The notes: generated from the sequence alone by a model not told the origin. 64,000 nt of DNA from Pseudomonadota bacterium (GCA_018240785.1 JAFEFC010000038.1:1-64000), one strand, 5' to 3'; shown: positions 34,108-45,419, counted from the stretch's first letter. Numbers and translations are program-made.

Positions 34108-36897
34108 CTAATTTTTTGCGAGTGTACCAATCAAGCGTCGCGCCTCGTTAGCCTGCGTTGAGTTGGGGAAGTTCTTTGCAACCCTTTCTAGAACTTCACG
34201 TGCTTCGCGGTGTTCTCCCTGAAGTATGAGAATGGATGCAAGGTGCATCTGGATCTCGGGACGTCCGGGAGCGCGTTGGGCCGCTTCGCGGATAAGATTG
34301 TAGGCGCGCGGGCGATCCCCGTTTTTCAATGTCATCATTCCAACCGTGTCAAGAACGTCCGGATCCGCTGGAGAGAGATTTTGTGCTCGCTGCGCGTACT
34401 CCATGGCTCTTGCCGGATTTCTATCGCTGTAGAGCCAAGCGATATTGTTCAATGCGGGGACATGGTTCGGCAAGATATCGAGTACCTTCGCATAAGTTGA
34501 AATGGCCTCATCGCTCCGCTCCAATGCGAGATAGTCGCCAGCTAGTTCCATAAGAACTCCAACATCCTTGGGGTGGTCTTCCAGCCACTTGTTTAGAACG
34601 CCGAATCCCTCATCATGCTTTTGCTGAAGAAGCATCGACCGCGCAAGCAACACCGTCAACTCTGCGTCTGGGTGCTTGTGCAATGCAGCCGAAAGCCGCG
34701 CCTCCGCCAATGCCGGATTTCCGGTGCCCAATGCAAACCATCCTTCTATCCCGAGAATCTCCGCGCGTTCGCCAAAATCGCCTCTTAGCCTCACCAGAGC
34801 CTTCTGGGCCTTATCCATTTCACCCGCATGCACCAGCATTTTTACTTCGCCAATACGCGCTGGAACAAATCTGGGGTCGAGTTCGATGGCGGTCCTTAGT
34901 TCCTTCCGGGCATTCTCCAAATTACCTTTGCGTGAAAGGGTTTCGGCAAGCAGGAAATGGGGTGCGGCAGAACTTGGCATTAGCCGCGACCATTGTTCGA
35001 AAGTGTTCCTGGCTCCTGTGACGTCGCCGGAAAGCATTTGGGCCTTGCCACGCAACTCCAACAACTTTGGTGCGGACTTCAGTTGCGAATCAGAGCGGCC
35101 ACTCGTTATCGCAAGGACGCGAGAAAGATTGCCGACGGCAAACTGCTCGGCAGCAAGACGCTCTGCCGCAGCGAGTGCGCCGGGGTTGTCTTTCACGACT
35201 GGTTCCAAGATGCTGATGACGCTGGCTGCGTCGGCTGCCTTGACCGCCATGTCTGCGAGCATCATGGCTGCTGGCTCGTCTCCCGGATGCTGCTTCAGTA
35301 GGCTCTGCAATGTCGATTTTGCTTCAGCCTGCTTTCCCTCCCGTAGTTGCAGGATGGCCAGATTTCGGGCAGCCGAGGGTTCGTCGGGTTGGAGTGCAAG
35401 CACCTTCAGCAGTGCGTCTTTTGCAAGATCCCACTTGCCCGCGGCCAGGTAACAGGCCGCAATGAGGTTGATGGGGTCGACCTTGTCCGCGTGTGTCTGA
35501 TGAATCTTCCTGGCCTGCTCAAGAGCCACTGCAATTCTGCCCTTGCGAAAATCGTTCAGTGCAAGCAGCATGGAACGCTCGTAATCATTGGCTCCTGCAG
35601 AGCTCGAATTACTTGCAATCCGATCAAAATCCTGACCGGCAACCAGTTTGGCTGCCATCAGCATGTGTTGCGCTTCGTCGGAGTCGGGGTCCAATGTCGC
35701 TAGCTTTTGGGCGTACTCAACAGCACCGCGCTCGTCTCCGTCAAGCATGGACAGCGTCGACAGCATTCGGAGGGTTGCCTTATCCTGCGGGGCGCTTGCG
35801 AGAGACGATTGCAGCATTTTGCGAGCCGCCGAGTATTCGGAGCGGTTGATCTGGATAGCGCCGAGGAGTTCACGAGCCGAGCTGGAGCGAGGGGTGCTGG
35901 AATAGAGGGCCTTTGCATGTTCAAGAGCTTGTTCAGTCTGTCCCTGCAGGAACCGCGTCGTTGCGAGATACATCCGGTTTGGCAGAAACGACGGATCTGC
36001 CGCGTAGCTGGCCTCGAATGCGGTGCCAGCTTCAGAGTATTTCTTTTGCTGGAAGTCGATGAGACCTTGGACGTAATTGACGTACCAGTGATTCTTCCAG
36101 CCGCGCTGCTTCAATGCATTGATGTCGGCTACAGCTTCCTCGTATTTCTTGAGTTGTAGGCGAGCAAGCGCGCGTCTTGCGCGGTCGAGACTTGGTTGCT
36201 TGCGGAACTCGACGGCGCGGTCGTAGGCCTTCTCTGCTTGTTCGGCATTCCCCCGGGAAAGCTCCAATTCGCCAAGAGTGCTCCACCCTTCTGCTGAGGA
36301 AGAGTCAGTCTCGAGTGCTTTGTCGATCCATGATTTGGCTTCTTCATATTGGCTGGCCGCGAGGTGCGTCACTGCCATGCCGACGAGCGCCGTTGTCGCC
36401 TTGGCGTCGATCTCTAGCGCCTTTTCGAGAACGGGGCGTGCATCACTGGCCTGACCCTTAAGGAGCAGCGCCTGGCCGCGGAGGCCCAAGAGCATGGCCC
36501 TTTCCGATGGAGGTGCATCATCAGGAATAAGTGAGGTTTCGGCAAGCGCCTTGTCGACAGCGCCCTGCAGCATGAGCGCCTTGACAAGTGTCAATTGCCC
36601 TGTCGCGCGTGGGAGACCGAACTGGATTGCATGCCTAACGTCCTTTTCGGCGCGAGCGGCATCTCCAGATTGCAGCGCAACCTGCGCCATCAGCCAGCGC
36701 GCGTCGACGTTATTGGGAGCTTGTGCGAGCGCGTTGGAGAGCTGCAGAGAAGCGGCTTGCAGTTCGCCCTTCTTGTAGTGTGCTTGCGCTTTCTGAATAT
36801 ATTCCTCAGGGTTTGTCTGGCTACAGCCAAAAACCGCAAATTGAATTGCAGCGGCGAGGGCAATGAATCTAAGGCTCCGAGAATTGGTTAACTTCAT
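34108..36897 (-). CDS. Second PrsT-type TPR lipoprotein
   Basis: 929-residue lipoprotein with the same length and architecture as PrsT at 5961-8762: signal peptide, lipobox VFGC (Cys about residue 25), then tetratricopeptide repeats to the end, including LNNIAWLYSDRNPARAMEYA and DTVGMM blocks that align with LNNLAWTASQIKDPKALEYG and DTVGMI of the first copy. Codon use is less GC-rich than its neighbours, suggesting separate ancestry. The start at 36897 has AAAGGA 8 bases upstream; ATG 36906 would leave no spacing. It is last in a leftward operon with a glycosyltransferase. Confidence 0.85.
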   Translation of the reverse strand: MKLTNSRSLRFIALAAAIQFAVFGCSQTNPEEYIQKAQAHYKKGELQAASLQLSNALAQAPNNVDARWLMAQVALQSGDAARAEKDVRHAIQFGLPRATGQLTLVKALMLQGAVDKALAETSLIPDDAPPSERAMLLGLRGQALLLKGQASDARPVLEKALEIDAKATTALVGMAVTHLAASQYEEAKSWIDKALETDSSSAEGWSTLGELELSRGNAEQAEKAYDRAVEFRKQPSLDRARRALARLQLKKYEEAVADINALKQRGWKNHWYVNYVQGLIDFQQKKYSEAGTAFEASYAADPSFLPNRMYLATTRFLQGQTEQALEHAKALYSSTPRSSSARELLGAIQINRSEYSAARKMLQSSLASAPQDKATLRMLSTLSMLDGDERGAVEYAQKLATLDPDSDEAQHMLMAAKLVAGQDFDRIASNSSSAGANDYERSMLLALNDFRKGRIAVALEQARKIHQTHADKVDPINLIAACYLAAGKWDLAKDALLKVLALQPDEPSAARNLAILQLREGKQAEAKSTLQSLLKQHPGDEPAAMMLADMAVKAADAASVISILEPVVKDNPGALAAAERLAAEQFAVGNLSRVLAITSGRSDSQLKSAPKLLELRGKAQMLSGDVTGARNTFEQWSRLMPSSAAPHFLLAETLSRKGNLENARKELRTAIELDPRFVPARIGEVKMLVHAGEMDKAQKALVRLRGDFGERAEILGIEGWFALGTGNPALAEARLSAALHKHPDAELTVLLARSMLLQQKHDEGFGVLNKWLEDHPKDVGVLMELAGDYLALERSDEAISTYAKVLDILPNHVPALNNIAWLYSDRNPARAMEYAQRAQNLSPADPDVLDTVGMMTLKNGDRPRAYNLIREAAQRAPGRPEIQMHLASILILQGEHREAREVLERVAKNFPNSTQANEARRLIGTLAKN

Positions 36898-36916
36898 GAG
36901 TCTCATCCTTTGATAT

Positions 36917-38125
36917 TCAGTGGCTTGACAGGCATTGTGAGATGGAAGTTTCGATCGTTTGACCGATCGCGTGGGGATCGGTCGATTTCATTAGCACTTT
37001 CGATCGCGCTGCATATCCAGCGTCGAAGAGGAGTTCCACTGCGCGCTTGAGTTCCTGTGTGCTGGCGCGGTCGCCTCTCACGAGCCTTCCCGCTCCGAAC
37101 CTCTCAATCGCCGCCATGTTCAAGAACTGATCCATGTTCCATGGAATTCCAAGCACGGGTACTCCGTGCAAGAGTGCCTGGCTTGTAGTCGGACTGCCGC
37201 CGTTGCAGACGACGAGCGCTGCGCGCTGGCACACGAGATCGCCCGGGACGTAGTCGAAAACTCGGGTTCGGTGCGAGCGCAGATCGCAGGATAGTTTCTT
37301 TCCGGCGGTTGAAACGACGACGTCGCAATCCAGTTGCTCGAGTACGGATGCGATGTTCGTCAGTACTTCCGTTTTGCCGGAGCTTCCCATCGTCACGTAG
37401 ACAAGTCGCTTCTCCCCTTGAGGAAGATCGAGCGGCGCGGTCGGTGTCGGCGACCAGGAGAGCGGACCAATGAACGCCGCTTGGTCGTTCAGAGTGACTT
37501 CTGGGAACAGCATGGGGAAGTTTGCGAACAGGCGAAGGTCGGCATCTGTATAGCAGCGACGCAGATCATGTTCGAGGGGCGGAAGCCCGTGGCGCGCGCG
37601 CAGCCGCTCGATCGGGAGCGTGTGCAGCCGCATCGCCAGCGGCGAAACGCACTGGAACAAGAGCGCAGCAACCGGGATCGGAATAAAGCGTGTGAATGAG
37701 AGTACCGGAAGCGGCGGTCTGAGCGGGTATTCCGGGCTCCAGTATGCGTCACAGACCGTGATGTAAGGCACATTTCGCAATCGCGCGCTGACCGTTAGCG
37801 ATAGCCGGAAATCGCCGATGATGACGTCGGGCGCTTCAGCATCGATCAAGGCTAGATCGTCTGCCGCGTATTTCTCAAGGGTGGCGTAGTCGTAAAGCGG
37901 CAAGCCATGCTCGAGGCGCCGGGTAAAGATGGCGCTGCTTTGACAGCGCAGGTCGACAGTGCGGAATGGCGCGTCGGCGGTGAGCCAGGCGTATGTCGCT
38001 GGGCGGGCGAATACCACTTCGAAACGTGCTGCGTCGAGCGAGCGCGCGAGGACGAATGGCCGCGCCGCGTGTGCGAGCGTGGCACCTTCCGCGAAAAACA
38101 GGACCTTCAAGTGCGAGTGGGGCAT
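36917..38125 (-). CDS. GT1-family glycosyltransferase
   Basis: 402-residue GT-B glycosyltransferase of the UDP-glucuronosyl / MGT type. The N-terminal KVLFFAEGATLAHAARPFVLARSL segment is the acceptor domain start; the C-terminal nucleotide-sugar domain has YVTMGSSG and the VCNGGSPTTSQALLHGVPVLGIPWNMDQ signature, in which the usual His of the donor site is Asn. Such enzymes glycosylate lipids, carotenoids or small molecules. AAGG lies 6 bases before the start. It is followed after 19 bases by the second prsT. Confidence 0.82.
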   Translation of the reverse strand: MPHSHLKVLFFAEGATLAHAARPFVLARSLDAARFEVVFARPATYAWLTADAPFRTVDLRCQSSAIFTRRLEHGLPLYDYATLEKYAADDLALIDAEAPDVIIGDFRLSLTVSARLRNVPYITVCDAYWSPEYPLRPPLPVLSFTRFIPIPVAALLFQCVSPLAMRLHTLPIERLRARHGLPPLEHDLRRCYTDADLRLFANFPMLFPEVTLNDQAAFIGPLSWSPTPTAPLDLPQGEKRLVYVTMGSSGKTEVLTNIASVLEQLDCDVVVSTAGKKLSCDLRSHRTRVFDYVPGDLVCQRAALVVCNGGSPTTSQALLHGVPVLGIPWNMDQFLNMAAIERFGAGRLVRGDRASTQELKRAVELLFDAGYAARSKVLMKSTDPHAIGQTIETSISQCLSSH

Positions 38126-38205
38126 GCAGGGCCTTCAGTGGAGGGGGTGTTTCGCGTGACCCATGATAGAGGATCCTCACCAGATGAAGAATCTGCCGCG
38201 AATGC

Positions 38206-39357
38206 TCATGTCGTGGCTAAGCGTGACGCTTGCTCCTCAGGGTAGGTGGAAAGATAGCCCATCAGTGCCACTGGCAAGAAAGTTTCGGCGCTCGGCAGTT
38301 CGAGACCACGCGCATGCAGCCAACGCATGAACTCTGCGTTGTCGAATGCCTGCTTGTCTGCCAGATAGTCCACATAGATCGGCAACGTCGACAACCTACG
38401 GCGTTGTTTTTCGGAGGCGAGAACGCTTGCGGCCCGCGGCAGTGCGGCAAACCAGTCCCGACGTATCGTAAAAGAGGGGGGGATGCGGTGTCCGTGCCCT
38501 CGAAAGGCTTGCCGCACAAGTGTCTTCAGATCGCGCAACTTCGGTGAGTGCCCGGGGCCGGAGCACAAATGGAGAATGCGTCCCGCTGTCGCCTGGCTGC
38601 GGCTCGCGGCGGTAAGGGCGTCGGCAACCCAATCGACTGGAATGACATCGAGCCGGATTTCGCCAAAATCCGGATACAGGCCGAAAGTCCTGCGCCCCGA
38701 CAGGATCTCGCAGATGTAATAGAAGATCTGGAAGTGGATGATGCGCCCATCGCGTGAGTCACCGATCACCATGCTCGGGCGATGTACCGTGATGGGCAGA
38801 TGCTCGCGCTCGATGGCGTCGCGCACCAGCACTTCGGCTTCGGCCTTGGATTGTTCGTAGGTGTTGTGGAAGGCGCGCGGCTCGTCAATCCAGGTTTCGG
38901 GCAGGAGGCCGGGGCGTTTTCCCGCAATGCCCACGGTGCTGACGAATTCGAGCTTCTGCAGCAGTCCGCGCTGCGCAAGTTCGCGTGCGAGGGCGAGGAT
39001 GGCCTCGGCGGAGCCGACTGCGGAGCGCCGGGCCTTGTCGAGCGGCTCGTTCATGCGCACGCTCGCAGCGCAATGGATGATGTGGGTGGTGTCCGCGGTG
39101 AGGGACGCGTAGTCGGCGTCGGACAAGCCGAAATGGTGCAGCGTGGCGTCGCCGCGCAGCGGCTGCATGCGGCGCCGGGCTTCGGCATCCGGCGCCAGCT
39201 GCCAGAATCGGCAGAGTTCCTCCAGTCGCGCCTGCAGGTGTTCGGGGGAATCGGCGCGCAGCAGCACGCGGACGTGCGTGTCGGGGTCGTCGAGCAGGAG
39301 GGGCACGACCGCGCTGCCGACGGCACCGGATGCCCCTGTGAGGAAGTAGTGCTTCAT
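38206..39357 (-). CDS. SDR/thioester-reductase-like oxidoreductase
   Basis: 383-residue extended short-chain dehydrogenase of the NAD-binding-4 (male sterility / thioester reductase) group, which reduces fatty acyl-CoA or carrier-bound acyl thioesters to aldehydes or alcohols. It has the Rossmann motif TGASGAVGSA at residues 7-16, HCAASVRMN, and the catalytic YEQSK tetrad part. The start codon overlaps the stop of the acyl-CoA ligase by 4 bases (ATGA), so the ligase probably feeds it activated acyl groups. A nucleotide-sugar epimerase role is less likely given the motif set. Confidence 0.78.
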   Translation of the reverse strand: MKHYFLTGASGAVGSAVVPLLLDDPDTHVRVLLRADSPEHLQARLEELCRFWQLAPDAEARRRMQPLRGDATLHHFGLSDADYASLTADTTHIIHCAASVRMNEPLDKARRSAVGSAEAILALARELAQRGLLQKLEFVSTVGIAGKRPGLLPETWIDEPRAFHNTYEQSKAEAEVLVRDAIEREHLPITVHRPSMVIGDSRDGRIIHFQIFYYICEILSGRRTFGLYPDFGEIRLDVIPVDWVADALTAASRSQATAGRILHLCSGPGHSPKLRDLKTLVRQAFRGHGHRIPPSFTIRRDWFAALPRAASVLASEKQRRRLSTLPIYVDYLADKQAFDNAEFMRWLHARGLELPSAETFLPVALMGYLSTYPEEQASRLATT

Positions 39358-41132
39358 GGTGCCTCGATGACGGGGGGCGTCGGTTTGCGCGTTTGCGACG
39401 CGGTTCGGCGATATGCCTGCTCGATCTGTGCGCGAAAGCGGTTCTCGATCGGGGTGCGACGGATTTTCTGGTTGAACGTCAGTTCGCCGCTCGCCACCGC
39501 AAGCGGGCTCGGCGAAACGATGAATGCGCCGGGTTGCTGATAGTCGGGAAAATGCCTGCAGGCCTGAGTTGCCTCGGCGGCGATGGCGGCCCGGGTTGCC
39601 GGCTCCGACAGCGCGACGGCGACACGATGGTGCGGGGTGATGGTCAGGATCGCGATGGGGTAGGGGCGGTTGCGTCCGATCACCACTGCGTGGTCGACCC
39701 AATCCAGCGTCTGCAGCGCGGCCTCCACCGGCACGGGGGCGACGCGGCGGCCGGTCGAGGTCTTGAAGATCTCGCTCTTGCGTCCGTCGAGCCACAGGAA
39801 ACCGTCGGCATCGAGGTGCGCGTAGTCGCCGGTATGCAGGAATCCGTCCGCGTCGAGCGCATCGGTGATGGTCGGGCTGGCGTAGTAGCCCTGGAACACG
39901 CCTGGGCCGCGCACCAGCAGTTCACCGTCGTCGGCAAAGCGCAGTTCATTGCCGGGCAGGGGTTTGCCCACGCTGCCGAAGCGGAAGTGCTGCAGCGTGT
40001 TGAACGCGATCGGCATCACGTTCTCGCTGATGCCGTATGCCTCCAGCACGATCCAGCCCAGACCATGCAGGCGCTTCAGCAGCCAGCGTGGCATGGGAGC
40101 CGAGCCGCTGGCCATGAATTGAAGGTTGGCGCCCATCAGGGCGCGAATCCGCGCCAGCACGCGGTCGGCGGCAGGAAACAGGAGCCGGCACCACAGTGGC
40201 GGGGGCGTGCCGGCGCGTGCGGCGGCGGCATGTCGACAGCCGATGGCCCACGCCGCGCGGACGAGCGCGCGCGCTGGGGCAGGGCGATGGCTGAGCTCGG
40301 TGATGAGGCCGCCGTGCAGCTTCTCGAAGAATCGTGGCACGCCGACGAACAGCGTCGGACGAATGCCGGGTGCGAGAGGGACGACTTCTTCGGGCTTGTC
40401 GACGAAATAGCTCGTTGCGCCACAGCTCATCGCGAACATGTTCAGGACGCGCTGGAACAGGTTTGCGATCGGCAGCCAGCACACCAGCCGATCGCCTTCG
40501 CGCACGGAGGGGAAGCGCTCGATCAGGCCGTCGATTGCAAGCACGAGCTGGCGGTGCGTGTAGGCGATGCCTTTGGGTTGCCCGGTGCTGCCCGAGGTGA
40601 AGATGATCGATGCGAGATCGTCCGGCTGCGGCGAGGGGGCGGAACTCGGCCCGCTTGCCGGAACGGCCTCGAGCAGCTCGGCGAGCCCATGCACGCCGGA
40701 CGGCAGGCTGTCGGAGCGTTCCGCGACGATGGCGATGTCGATGGAAGGGAATAGCGCCCGGAGACGGTCCAGTTCTGCCATCGTCTGGACGATCAGCAGG
40801 CGCGGTTTCGTCAGCGTCAGGACATGGAGCAGGTTCGGGTCCGAGTCATGGCTGTCCAGTCCGACGACGACGCCTCCCGCAGCCAGGGTCGCCTGCTGGC
40901 AGTACTCCCACTCGGGACAGGTGGGCAGCATGATCGCCACCCGATCCCCGGCCCGGAGGCCGACGCGGACGAGTTCGCTGGAAAGGGTATCGACGGTGTC
41001 GAGGACGCTCCTCCACGTGACTGCCTGCCACTCGTCGCTGCCGGACTGGCGGAACATGTAGGCGACGGCAGTCGGGCTGCTCGATGCCCGGGCTCGCAGC
41101 CGCGCCGGAACGGTGTGCTGCAGCGTGTCCAT
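39354..41132 (-). CDS. AMP-forming long-chain acyl-CoA ligase
   Basis: 592-residue ANL-superfamily enzyme. The P-loop is FTSGSTGQPKG at about 185, followed by YGISE, the HTGDYAHLDADGFLWLDGRK motif and the catalytic C-terminal lysine in TFNQKIRR. The overall layout fits long-chain fatty acid CoA ligases of the FACL/LACS type. It starts one base after the amidotransferase stop and overlaps the reductase gene, so all three are translated together. The substrate could be a fatty acid or another hydrophobic acid. Confidence 0.85.
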   Translation of the reverse strand: MDTLQHTVPARLRARASSSPTAVAYMFRQSGSDEWQAVTWRSVLDTVDTLSSELVRVGLRAGDRVAIMLPTCPEWEYCQQATLAAGGVVVGLDSHDSDPNLLHVLTLTKPRLLIVQTMAELDRLRALFPSIDIAIVAERSDSLPSGVHGLAELLEAVPASGPSSAPSPQPDDLASIIFTSGSTGQPKGIAYTHRQLVLAIDGLIERFPSVREGDRLVCWLPIANLFQRVLNMFAMSCGATSYFVDKPEEVVPLAPGIRPTLFVGVPRFFEKLHGGLITELSHRPAPARALVRAAWAIGCRHAAAARAGTPPPLWCRLLFPAADRVLARIRALMGANLQFMASGSAPMPRWLLKRLHGLGWIVLEAYGISENVMPIAFNTLQHFRFGSVGKPLPGNELRFADDGELLVRGPGVFQGYYASPTITDALDADGFLHTGDYAHLDADGFLWLDGRKSEIFKTSTGRRVAPVPVEAALQTLDWVDHAVVIGRNRPYPIAILTITPHHRVAVALSEPATRAAIAAEATQACRHFPDYQQPGAFIVSPSPLAVASGELTFNQKIRRTPIENRFRAQIEQAYRRTASQTRKPTPPVIEAP

Positions 41133-41133
41133 C

Positions 41134-42219
41134 TCAGGGCTGGCGCAACATCGGCGGATCGTACGCGCCCTTGGGCAACGTGATGCGCAGATCGGCTTCG
41201 CCCAGTCCCAGCCATTCCATGCTGCGCTTCACCTCGCGGCCCATGCCCAGCTTGTTGCGGATCATGAAGTTGACCAGCGGCGTCATGACCTTCCAGTAGC
41301 CGAGGCTGGCCTTGCCTTCGCGGATCAGCGCTGAGAATTCGGGCGTGTAGGGGTTGTAGCCGAAGTGGCGCAGGTCGGAATACATCATCAGCCAGTTGAT
41401 CGGGTAGTTGCTGACGATGGGGCTGGCGTGATGGCTGCGCTGCACCAGGCCCAGCTCGGTGACGCGGCGGATCACTTCGCGCTGGTCGTAATCCCACGCG
41501 TGGTAGGGCGCGAGATAGCGCGGAAAGCGCGTGCCGGCGGGCAGGGTGCGCGGGTTGTAGAAGTGCGCGAGGTCGGCGGCGGAGAATTCGCCGCATTCGG
41601 CCAGGTGCGGCGGCGTCCAGTCCTCGTCGCGGATCAGCGCGGGGTTGAACTCGTACTGCATGCGCTCCGGCTCGGGCTGGCCGGGCGAGTAGCCGGCGAG
41701 CACGAGCGGGATGCCCTTCTCGATGGCGAGGCGGATCGCGGCGCCTTCGAACAGCGGCGCATACACGTAGGACACGGTATAGACGGCGCCGCGCGCCTCC
41801 TGATTGCGCAGCAGATAGCGGAACAGGCGCGTCAGGAAGCCGTGGGCGGGCCGCCACACGACGTGGTCGATGTCGAGCCGGCGCAGCGCCCGGCGGATGT
41901 TGCGCCATGCCACCGGCGGCAGGTCGATGTCGCAGGTGAAGGCGAGCACGCGCAGGCCATGATCGACCTTGAGCCGATGCAGCAGATAGAGGCTGTCCTT
42001 GCCGCCGCTGAGCGGCACGATGCAGTCGTAGGCCGCTCCTGCCCCTGCCGTTTCGCGCGCGGCCTGCAGCGTGGCTTCGAGGTCGGCGCGGTGTGCTGCA
42101 TTGGCCGCATTCGCGGCGGGGAGGGCCTCAGGGTGGCGGCAGAACGCACAGACGCCGCTTGCGTCGATGTCGGCGTCCGGCACGATTTCCGGCAGCAGGC
42201 ACCGGATGCATTTTTTCAT
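41134..42219 (-). CDS. N-acetyl-sugar amidotransferase (WbpG-like)
   Basis: 361-residue PP-loop ATPase. It has a zinc-binding pair of CxxC motifs at residues 4-7 and 24-27, and the ATP pyrophosphatase loop PLSGGKDS at about residue 69. In the WbpG/PseA family these proteins work with HisH/HisF-like partners to put an amidino group on a sugar; here no such partner is adjacent. It is the first gene of the leftward operon ending in the second prsT. No strong promoter was found in the 120 bases before it. Confidence 0.8.
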   Translation of the reverse strand: MKKCIRCLLPEIVPDADIDASGVCAFCRHPEALPAANAANAAHRADLEATLQAARETAGAGAAYDCIVPLSGGKDSLYLLHRLKVDHGLRVLAFTCDIDLPPVAWRNIRRALRRLDIDHVVWRPAHGFLTRLFRYLLRNQEARGAVYTVSYVYAPLFEGAAIRLAIEKGIPLVLAGYSPGQPEPERMQYEFNPALIRDEDWTPPHLAECGEFSAADLAHFYNPRTLPAGTRFPRYLAPYHAWDYDQREVIRRVTELGLVQRSHHASPIVSNYPINWLMMYSDLRHFGYNPYTPEFSALIREGKASLGYWKVMTPLVNFMIRNKLGMGREVKRSMEWLGLGEADLRITLPKGAYDPPMLRQP

Positions 42220-42339
42220 CGGGCTTGAGTGCTCGTTTTGGGCAAACAGACTCCGATTTTGATGGCATCGGCCGAAAAATGCCAGCCGCGTGAGGTTCGG
42301 GTGCCGATTCGGAGGTGGATCGTCGTGCCCGCAGCCGGC

Positions 42340-43455
42340 TCATCTCGCGACCATGTTGTCGCGGTGGATCAGCTCCGGTTCGTCGATGTAGCCCAGCAGC
42401 TTCTCGATCTCCGCCGTCGGCTTACGCGCGATGCGGCGGCATTCCGAGGCGCTGTAGTTGGCGAGCCCGCGCGCGACTTCTTCCCCGGCGACGGTGCGGC
42501 AGGCGACTGCCGCGCCGCGCTCGAAGTCGCCGCGCACCTCGATGACGCCCACCGGCAGCAGGCTGCGGCCGTTCCTCAGTGCGGCGACAGCGCCGTCGTC
42601 GATGATGAGGTCGCCGGCGAGTTGCAGGTGGTCGGCGAGCCACTGCTTGCGCGCCTGCAGCGGCGTGCTGGAGGCGTACAGCAGGGTGCCGACCGCTTCG
42701 CCTGCGGCCAGGCGCAGCAGCGGGTCGGGGGTGCGGCCGCTGGCGATGCAGGTGTGGGCGCCGCTGCGGGCGGCGCGCTGGGCGGCGCGGATCTTGGTGA
42801 TCATGCCGCCCTTGCTGATGCCGCTGCCGGCGCCGCCGGCCATCGCCTCGTACTGGCGGTCCTCCGCGCGGCCTTCGGAGATCAGCGTGGCAGCCGGATC
42901 CTTGCGCGGGTCGGCGGTGTAGAGGCCTTGCTGGTCGGTGAGGATGATCAGCGTGTCGGCTTCGATCAGGTTCGCGACGAGCGCGCCAAGGGTGTCGTTG
43001 TCGCCGAACTTGATCTCGTCGGTGACCACCGTGTCGTTCTCGTTGATGATCGGCACCACGCCGAGTTCGAGCAGGGTGTTGAGGGTGCTGCGGGCGTTCA
43101 GGTAGCGGGTGCGATCGGCGAGGTCCTCGTGCGTCAGCAGGATCTGCGCGGTCTGCAGGCCGTGGCGGGTGAAGGCCTTCTCGTAGGCCTCGACCAGCCC
43201 CATCTGGCCGACGGCGGCGGCGGCCTGCAGCTTGTGCATTTCCTTGGGCCGCCCGCTCCAGCCCAGGCGCTGCATCCCGGCGGCGATGGCGCCGGACGAG
43301 ACGAGGGCGATCTCGCGCCCGTCGGCGCGCAGGGCGGCGATCTGGCGCGCCCAGTCGTCCAGCGCGGCATGGTCGAGGCCGGCGCCGTTGTTGGTGACGA
43401 GGGCGCTGCCCACCTTGACGATGAGGCGGCGGGCGGTGCGGATCTTCTCTCTCAT
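42340..43455 (-). CDS. proB: Glutamate 5-kinase ProB
   Basis: 371-residue enzyme of proline biosynthesis that phosphorylates glutamate on its gamma-carboxyl. The amino-acid kinase domain ([45 protein letters not shown]) is followed by a C-terminal PUA domain from about residue 275, the full-length arrangement. It lies downstream of obgE in the same direction, as in many betaproteobacteria (rplU-rpmA-obgE-proB). Confidence 0.95.
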   Translation of the reverse strand: MREKIRTARRLIVKVGSALVTNNGAGLDHAALDDWARQIAALRADGREIALVSSGAIAAGMQRLGWSGRPKEMHKLQAAAAVGQMGLVEAYEKAFTRHGLQTAQILLTHEDLADRTRYLNARSTLNTLLELGVVPIINENDTVVTDEIKFGDNDTLGALVANLIEADTLIILTDQQGLYTADPRKDPAATLISEGRAEDRQYEAMAGGAGSGISKGGMITKIRAAQRAARSGAHTCIASGRTPDPLLRLAAGEAVGTLLYASSTPLQARKQWLADHLQLAGDLIIDDGAVAALRNGRSLLPVGVIEVRGDFERGAAVACRTVAGEEVARGLANYSASECRRIARKPTAEIEKLLGYIDEPELIHRDNMVAR

Positions 43456-43518
43456 GACGGTGCGCGGGCTCTGGGTCGTTTCGTAGCAGCGAGGCGGTGA
43501 TGTGGTGAAGTGGCGGGT

Positions 43519-44709
<1,191 letters not shown>

Positions 44710-44726
44710 TCAACCTCAAAAAAGAA

Positions 44727-44756
44727 AAAAGCCCTACCGGCAAGATAGGGCTTTTC
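44727..44756 (-). terminator. Terminator between rpmA and obgE
   Basis: On the minus strand AAGCCCTA pairs with TAGGGCTT around a short loop and is followed by a run of Ts. It lies 18 bases after the rpmA stop, so it separates ribosomal protein expression from obgE/proB, at least partly. Confidence 0.85.
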
Positions 44757-44773
44757 GGACCGCGGGTGAGTGA

Positions 44774-45037
44774 TCAGGCCGCTTCGGGCACGATCATCAC
44801 GGTGCGACGACGGGCCGGGCCCTTGACCGCGAACTGCACCACGCCGTCCTTCAGCGCGAACAGGGTGTGGTCCTTGCCGATGCCGACGTTGTCGCCCGGG
44901 TGGTATTCGGTGCCGCGCTGGCGAACGAGGATGTTGCCGGCAACGACGAACTGGCCGCCGTAGCGCTTCACGCCGAGGCGTTTCGATTCCGAGTCGCGGC
45001 CGTTACGCGAACTACCGCCAGCTTTTTTGTGTGCCAT
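44774..45037 (-). CDS. rpmA: 50S ribosomal protein L27
   Basis: 87-residue ribosomal protein. It starts [20 protein letters not shown], the hallmark of L27, and continues with LGVKRYGGQ and [13 protein letters not shown]. The AGGAGG ribosome site is well placed. It is second in the rplU-rpmA transcript. Confidence 0.98.
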   Translation of the reverse strand: MAHKKAGGSSRNGRDSESKRLGVKRYGGQFVVAGNILVRQRGTEYHPGDNVGIGKDHTLFALKDGVVQFAVKGPARRRTVMIVPEAA

Positions 45038-45069
45038 GTTTGATTACCTCCTGCGCGAGTCGACCAAAA

Positions 45070-45381
45070 TCAGGCCGAAATCGCTTCGATGCGAAGCTCG
45101 GTATAGTTCTGACGATGCCCCTGGTGCTTCTGGTAGTGCTTGCGACGGCGCATCTTGAAAATCTTGACCTTGTCGTGACGGCCGTGCGAAACCACGGTCG
45201 CCTTGACGGAAGCCCCGGCCACCACCGGCGTGCCGATCTTCACGGCCTCGCCTTCACCGACCATGAAGACCTGGTCGATGGTGATTTCGGAACCCACGTC
45301 GGCCGGTATCTGTTCTACCTTGATCTTTTCGCCAGCGGCAACGCGATACTGCTTGCCACCGGTTTTTATCACCGCGTACAT
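45070..45381 (-). CDS. rplU: 50S ribosomal protein L21
   Basis: 103-residue ribosomal protein with the standard [18 protein letters not shown] start and the C-terminal [17 protein letters not shown]-binding segment. GGAG precedes the start at good distance. A strong promoter lies about 40-65 bases upstream. Confidence 0.98.
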   Translation of the reverse strand: MYAVIKTGGKQYRVAAGEKIKVEQIPADVGSEITIDQVFMVGEGEAVKIGTPVVAGASVKATVVSHGRHDKVKIFKMRRRKHYQKHQGHRQNYTELRIEAISA

Positions 45382-45419
45382 GGTGTTGCTCCAGTTGATG
45401 GGTTTGCAAAGAATCGCGC

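Noticed and set aside
42220-42339. Sigma-54 promoter before the amidotransferase operon
   Set aside because: Two GG/GC pairs were found but both have 9-base spacing.
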